Source: Chitinophagaceae bacterium
GTDB taxonomy: Bacteria > Bacteroidota > Bacteroidia > Chitinophagales > Chitinophagaceae
Length of the DNA: 8,083 nt
Reading direction: 5' to 3'
NCBI GenBank assembly: GCA_009996555.1
Contig: JAACZX010000094.1
Coordinates: 1 to 8,083, forward strand
In this document: positions 5,185 through 8,083 of the stretch, piece after piece
Numbering within the stretch: the stretch's first letter is position 1
Layout of the letters: each line of letters opens with the position of its first letter
Program-made: the position numbers and the translations under genes
The notes under the pieces: model-generated
Database searches by the model: none
The model's input: only the letters and a program-made list of their open reading frames with translations
Told to the model about the DNA's origin: nothing

Positions 5185-6420
5185 ATGACAAATCTAAAAT
5201 CCAACTTAGCAATTGCTGTTTTTGCGGCAGCATCTCTTTTATGGTCTTCCTGTAAAAAAGAAACGTCGAAACAGTCAATTGAAACCCTTTCAACAGAATC
5301 AAATGCAAAACGGCTTGGCGGGCTTACTGAAGATGATCCGGTTTTTGTGAGCCAGATCCCTCTCATTATGTCTTCGGGCCAGGTTGTGGCAGGAAGATTT
5401 TCTGCCGATAATATTGCCGCAAAAGGAAAACCCGGCGGAGGTGGTGGTTCAACAGGTGGCGATGCCACCCCTCCTTCTGTAACCATTACATCTCCGGGAA
5501 ACGGTTCGTCTGTATCAGGTGTGGTAACTGTTTTAACGTCTGCCTCCGATAATGTGGGAGTTGCTTCGGTAAGTTTTAGTGTAAACGGTTCTGTTAAGTC
5601 TACACTTACTGCTGCACCTTATACTTTCTATTGGGATGCAGGAACCGTTGCAAATGGCACGCATACCTTAACGGCAACAGCTAAAGATGCAAAAGGAAAT
5701 ACTGGCACTTACACAATCACTGTAAGCAAGAACACTGTTGTGGTGCCTCCGCCAACAGGCACGCCTCCTGTAAGTTATTTCCTGCAAACTCCGCCAATTG
5801 GCACACAGGGTTATGAATGGACATGTGTTCCTTTTGCTACAACTTATGCAGCACGTTCAATTGAACAATTTTACAGAACAGGTGCATCATCGTTCGATAT
5901 TGCTACTACTATTTTCAGTCCTGAATATGTTTATAATCAAACAAAGATCGCTGCTGATTGCGGCTCAGGAACTGCAATAACATTAACCCTTGATCTTATG
6001 AAGAACAAAGGAGTATTACCATGGTCGGCTATGCCCTACAGTGATTTGAACGGATGTACAACACTTCCAACAGCAGCACAGGATATTACGGCAGCTTCAT
6101 ATAAAATTGGCGGTTATGCAAAGATCATCAATACCGACAGGAATGCAATTAAATCAATGATCGCTGCAAAGCATCCGGTAATGGCATCCATTCTTGTTGA
6201 TAATAATTTTCAGAATGCAGGTGCAGGCTTTGTATGGAAAACTGCAGGCACAGGCAATATTGGTCATGCGCTCATCATTTGTGGTTACGATGATGCTAAG
6301 AATGCATATAAAGTAATGAACTCATGGGGTACATCATGGGGTGATGCAGGTTATTCATGGATCGACTATGATTTCTTTCCGTCAAGAGCTGGCTATTATG
6401 TGTATGTGATGAACTACTGA
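5185..6420 (+). CDS. Surface lipoprotein with one Ig-like domain and a papain-like (C1A) peptidase domain with an altered active-site loop (pap3)
   Basis: This third paralogue has 411 residues. The signal peptide (1-22, ending WSS) precedes the acylated Cys23 and KKET. The N-terminal motif is LTEDDPVFVSQIPLIMSS (47-64), followed by a Gly-rich hinge (KGKPGGGGGSTGG), one Big_7-type Ig-like domain (about 95-183), a Pro-rich linker and the peptidase domain (about 195-411). Gln208, Cys214, His361 (GHALIICGYDD) and Asn379 (NSWGTSWGD) are all present. The loop around the nucleophile differs: QGYEWTCVPFA here, QGSEGSCVAFA in the two paralogues. The bulky Tyr and Trp beside Cys214 may change substrate preference or activity. 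The start codon follows a run of eight A residues, typical of Bacteroidota translation starts without Shine-Dalgarno pairing. The gene has its own candidate promoter and terminator, so it is probably transcribed alone. It is predicted to be active, but this is less certain than for pap1 and pap2. Confidence 0.9.
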   Translation: MTNLKSNLAIAVFAAASLLWSSCKKETSKQSIETLSTESNAKRLGGLTEDDPVFVSQIPLIMSSGQVVAGRFSADNIAAKGKPGGGGGSTGGDATPPSVTITSPGNGSSVSGVVTVLTSASDNVGVASVSFSVNGSVKSTLTAAPYTFYWDAGTVANGTHTLTATAKDAKGNTGTYTITVSKNTVVVPPPTGTPPVSYFLQTPPIGTQGYEWTCVPFATTYAARSIEQFYRTGASSFDIATTIFSPEYVYNQTKIAADCGSGTAITLTLDLMKNKGVLPWSAMPYSDLNGCTTLPTAAQDITAASYKIGGYAKIINTDRNAIKSMIAAKHPVMASILVDNNFQNAGAGFVWKTAGTGNIGHALIICGYDDAKNAYKVMNSWGTSWGDAGYSWIDYDFFPSRAGYYVYVMNY

Positions 6421-6444
6421 TTGCTTATCTTTTTTCATAACAGT

Positions 6445-6484
6445 CAAACCGTTTCTGATGATACAGAAACGGTTTGTTGTTTAT
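6445..6484 (+). terminator. Intrinsic terminator after pap3
   Basis: CAAACCGTTTCTG (6445-6457) pairs perfectly over 13 bp with CAGAAACGGTTTG (6464-6476) around a 6-nt loop, 24 nt after the stop codon. The downstream tract (TTGTTTATC) is only partly T-rich. Confidence 0.8.
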
Positions 6485-6551
6485 CAGGCTGACAGACGTA
6501 TCAACTGTATTTCATCTCATCAACACTGTCTCTGTTTGCCATTATACATCA

Positions 6552-6592
6552 GTAAAAAAATAAACGAGGCGCTCTTTGCAGAGCGCCTCGTT
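6552..6592 (-). terminator. Intrinsic terminator of the minus-strand T9SS gene
   Basis: AACGAGGCGCTCT (6563-6575) pairs over 13 bp with AGAGCGCCTCGTT (6580-6592) around a 4-nt loop. On the minus strand the stem is followed by a tail of T residues with one A (the complement of 6554-6562), so it ends the gene at 6617-8083, 24 nt after its stop codon. Together with the hairpin at 6445 it insulates the two convergent units. Confidence 0.88.
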
Positions 6593-6616
6593 GCTTATCC
6601 TTTTATTGTTTAAATG

Positions 6617-8083
6617 TTAAGGTTTGGGTTTGGGTTCATAATATGATCCTTTATCGCCCGGTAACAACTTACCAATTACAGACTTACCGCCCACATTCAA
6701 TTTGTACAGCATTGGTACATGTTGTGTAGCAGGTACACGATACGTAACAGTACGTGGAATGTTTGCATCAACACTGCCTGAATAAACAATTGACAGTTTC
6801 CTTCCAACCATGTCATACACTTCAAGGTTTGCATAACCTGATACAGGTGATACAAAACGGAAGTTAATTTCACTGCTGAATGGATTTGGATATGCCTGTA
6901 CTGTTAACTCTTTACTTACATTCAATGTAATACCGTTATCAGGATTAATCCTTGTATTTACAATTGATGAAGTAAGAATTGTTCTTGGTAATCCGCTGCA
7001 CAAACTATGATCCTGGTTATTCGCATTATCAAGGTTTGTTGCCAACGGCTCGTATGTACATGTATTAAAGCCATTCTTAATTGCATTATACAAATCAGCG
7101 TAAGTTGCAAAACCAGTCGCATCAAGATAATCTGATCCGAATACAGCTGCATTCAACAATGCCGCCACACCAGTTCTTGCCAGTTTCTTACAATCACCAC
7201 CACCGGCACTCATAGCAGCACCCATTGTAGATGGTAAATTCGCAAGCTTGCAACCACCTGTACATATATTGGTAATACCAAAGTATGCAACAAACGGTGT
7301 ACTTGTTGTAAAGTCAGCACCCGGTGTAAAGTTGCCACTGGTACCAGTACCGTTACATGATGCACCAGGAATTGCCTGTACCACAAGGTCGCTGCAATTA
7401 TCCCATACTTCAGGATGTGTTTTCCAGAAGCCCGGAGTACATCCTTTACCACCATCACAAGTTAATGTTACGGTGCAGGTTGATGTGCAATTATTAGCAT
7501 CAGTTACTGTTACTGTAAGCACTGTGTTTGCTACACCGCCTGATGTATAAGTAACTGTGATTGCACCACCCACTACTGTGCAATTGGTAACAGACCAACC
7601 AGCATTTACACCAGCTGCATCAAATGAAGCAGAGCAGGTATAAGGACCGGTACCGCCACTTACTGTACCACTCACTGTGCTGCCAATTGTACCACAACTT
7701 GGTATTGACGGTGTAGTGAGATTACAAGTAAGTGCATTCGGTTGTGTAATGGTTTCTGAACCGGATTTTTCGCAACCATTTGCATCTTTCACTACCCATG
7801 TATACGTACCTGCAGTTAAGCCTGTGTACTGTTTGGGTGATGTTTGTGATGCAAAGCCACCACCATTAAAGTTTACTTCGTATGGTGCTGTGCCGCCACT
7901 GAACGTAACAGTTACACTACCATTGCTGCCGCCAAAGCAACTAACATTGGTATGACCATCGCTGGCAAGCAATTCATCTGGTTGTGTAATGGTTTCTGAA
8001 CCTGATTTTTCACAACCGTTTGCATCTTTCACTACCCATGTATACGTACCTGCAGTTAAGCCTGTGTACTGTTTGGGTGATGT
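6617..8083 (-). CDS. Large secreted SprB-like repeat protein with T9SS C-terminal sorting domain, 3' part (5' end outside window)
   Basis: The frame enters from the right edge and gives 488 residues here, so the true start is not visible; the GTG at 8032 is an internal valine. In order from the edge: a partial repeat (1-35); a full 80-residue SprB-like repeat (36-115) with VSCFGGSNGSVTV, GGTAPYEV and GLTAGTYTWVVKDANGC; a diverged, Cys-rich repeat-like region (116-about 210); a module starting GCTPGFWKTHPEVW (Cys215) and reaching about 365, with GGGDCKKLARTGVAALLNA inside; and a T9SS type A sorting domain (about 390-475) starting at AYPNPFSSEINFRF (Tyr398). Type IX secretion would carry it across the outer membrane and cleave or attach it at the surface. 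The sorting domain is followed by an unusual tail, DKGSYYEPKPKP. Proteins of this design are often adhesins; the exact role is unknown. Confidence 0.92.
   Translation of the reverse strand, partial: TSPKQYTGLTAGTYTWVVKDANGCEKSGSETITQPDELLASDGHTNVSCFGGSNGSVTVTFSGGTAPYEVNFNGGGFASQTSPKQYTGLTAGTYTWVVKDANGCEKSGSETITQPNALTCNLTTPSIPSCGTIGSTVSGTVSGGTGPYTCSASFDAAGVNAGWSVTNCTVVGGAITVTYTSGGVANTVLTVTVTDANNCTSTCTVTLTCDGGKGCTPGFWKTHPEVWDNCSDLVVQAIPGASCNGTGTSGNFTPGADFTTSTPFVAYFGITNICTGGCKLANLPSTMGAAMSAGGGDCKKLARTGVAALLNAAVFGSDYLDATGFATYADLYNAIKNGFNTCTYEPLATNLDNANNQDHSLCSGLPRTILTSSIVNTRINPDNGITLNVSKELTVQAYPNPFSSEINFRFVSPVSGYANLEVYDMVGRKLSIVYSGSVDANIPRTVTYRVPATQHVPMLYKLNVGGKSVIGKLLPGDKGSYYEPKPKP
7739..8083 (-). 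repeat. Tandem 240-bp (80-residue) SprB-like repeats
   Basis: Bases 7741-7843 and 7981-8083 are 240 nt apart and differ at only three positions (7763/8003, 7772/8012 and 7778/8018). All three changes are silent (Ser, Cys and Asn codons). One full unit (7739-7978) and the end of another (7979-8083) are in the window; more copies probably lie beyond the right edge. Confidence 0.85.

Noticed and set aside
7248..7955. Two plus-strand frames (100 and 92 codons) opposite the SprB-like gene
   Set aside because: Shadow frames of the repeat-rich minus-strand gene, with no domain of their own.
7739..8083. Possible CRISPR or other non-coding repeat array
   Set aside because: The period is 240 bp, the repeats are continuous, and the differences are silent within one reading frame; this is a protein repeat.
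1..8083. Mobile element, tRNA, rRNA or phage genes
   Set aside because: No transposase, integrase, terminal inverted repeats, tRNA-like or rRNA sequence was recognised on either strand.

Overview
The window looks like chromosomal DNA of a Bacteroidota bacterium, most likely from the Chitinophagaceae or a neighbouring family; the family placement is inferred. The evidence is a type IX secretion (T9SS) C-terminal sorting domain joined to SprB-like repeats, lipoproteins with Bacteroidota-style signal peptides (Ser-Cys followed by Lys/Glu), A-rich leaders without clear Shine-Dalgarno sites, TAnnTTTG-type -7 elements, and a moderate-to-low GC content.

Layout. (1) Bases 1-800 (+) hold the 3' part of a DEAD-box RNA helicase with a DbpA-type RNA-binding C-terminus, closed by a strong intrinsic terminator. 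(2) Bases 850-1488 hold no convincing protein gene. They carry a second terminator-like hairpin, a sigma-54-like -24/-12 element and a leader of about 290 nt. (3) Bases 1489-6420 (+) hold three tandem paralogous genes, called here pap1 (1489-3000), pap2 (3371-4588) and pap3 (5185-6420). Each encodes a lipoprotein with the acylated Cys at residue 23, a short conserved N-terminal motif, one or two bacterial Ig-like domains and a C-terminal papain-like (C1A) cysteine peptidase domain with Gln, Cys, His and Asn all present. (4) Bases 6421-6616 hold two terminators of convergent transcription units. (5) Bases 6617-8083 (-) hold the 3' part of a large secreted repeat protein that runs off the right edge. 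It has SprB-like 80-residue repeats, a CTPGFWK-type module and a T9SS sorting domain.

How the parts may work together. The three peptidases are predicted to be outer-membrane lipoproteins, probably facing outward. Their gene spacing, promoters and terminators suggest separately promoted cassettes rather than one tight operon. pap1 and pap3 share a regulatory layout: the same GGTGGCATAATT element lies 300 and 301 nt before the start codon, followed by collinear conserved blocks in the leader. pap2 has a different upstream region. The T9SS protein is convergent and separately terminated, so it is a neighbour in the cell-surface sense and not a shown partner.

The most interesting part is this peptidase array with duplicated, unusually long leaders and possible sigma-54 control. 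The individual domain families are known. Whether the arrangement is a described system cannot be judged from sequence alone.
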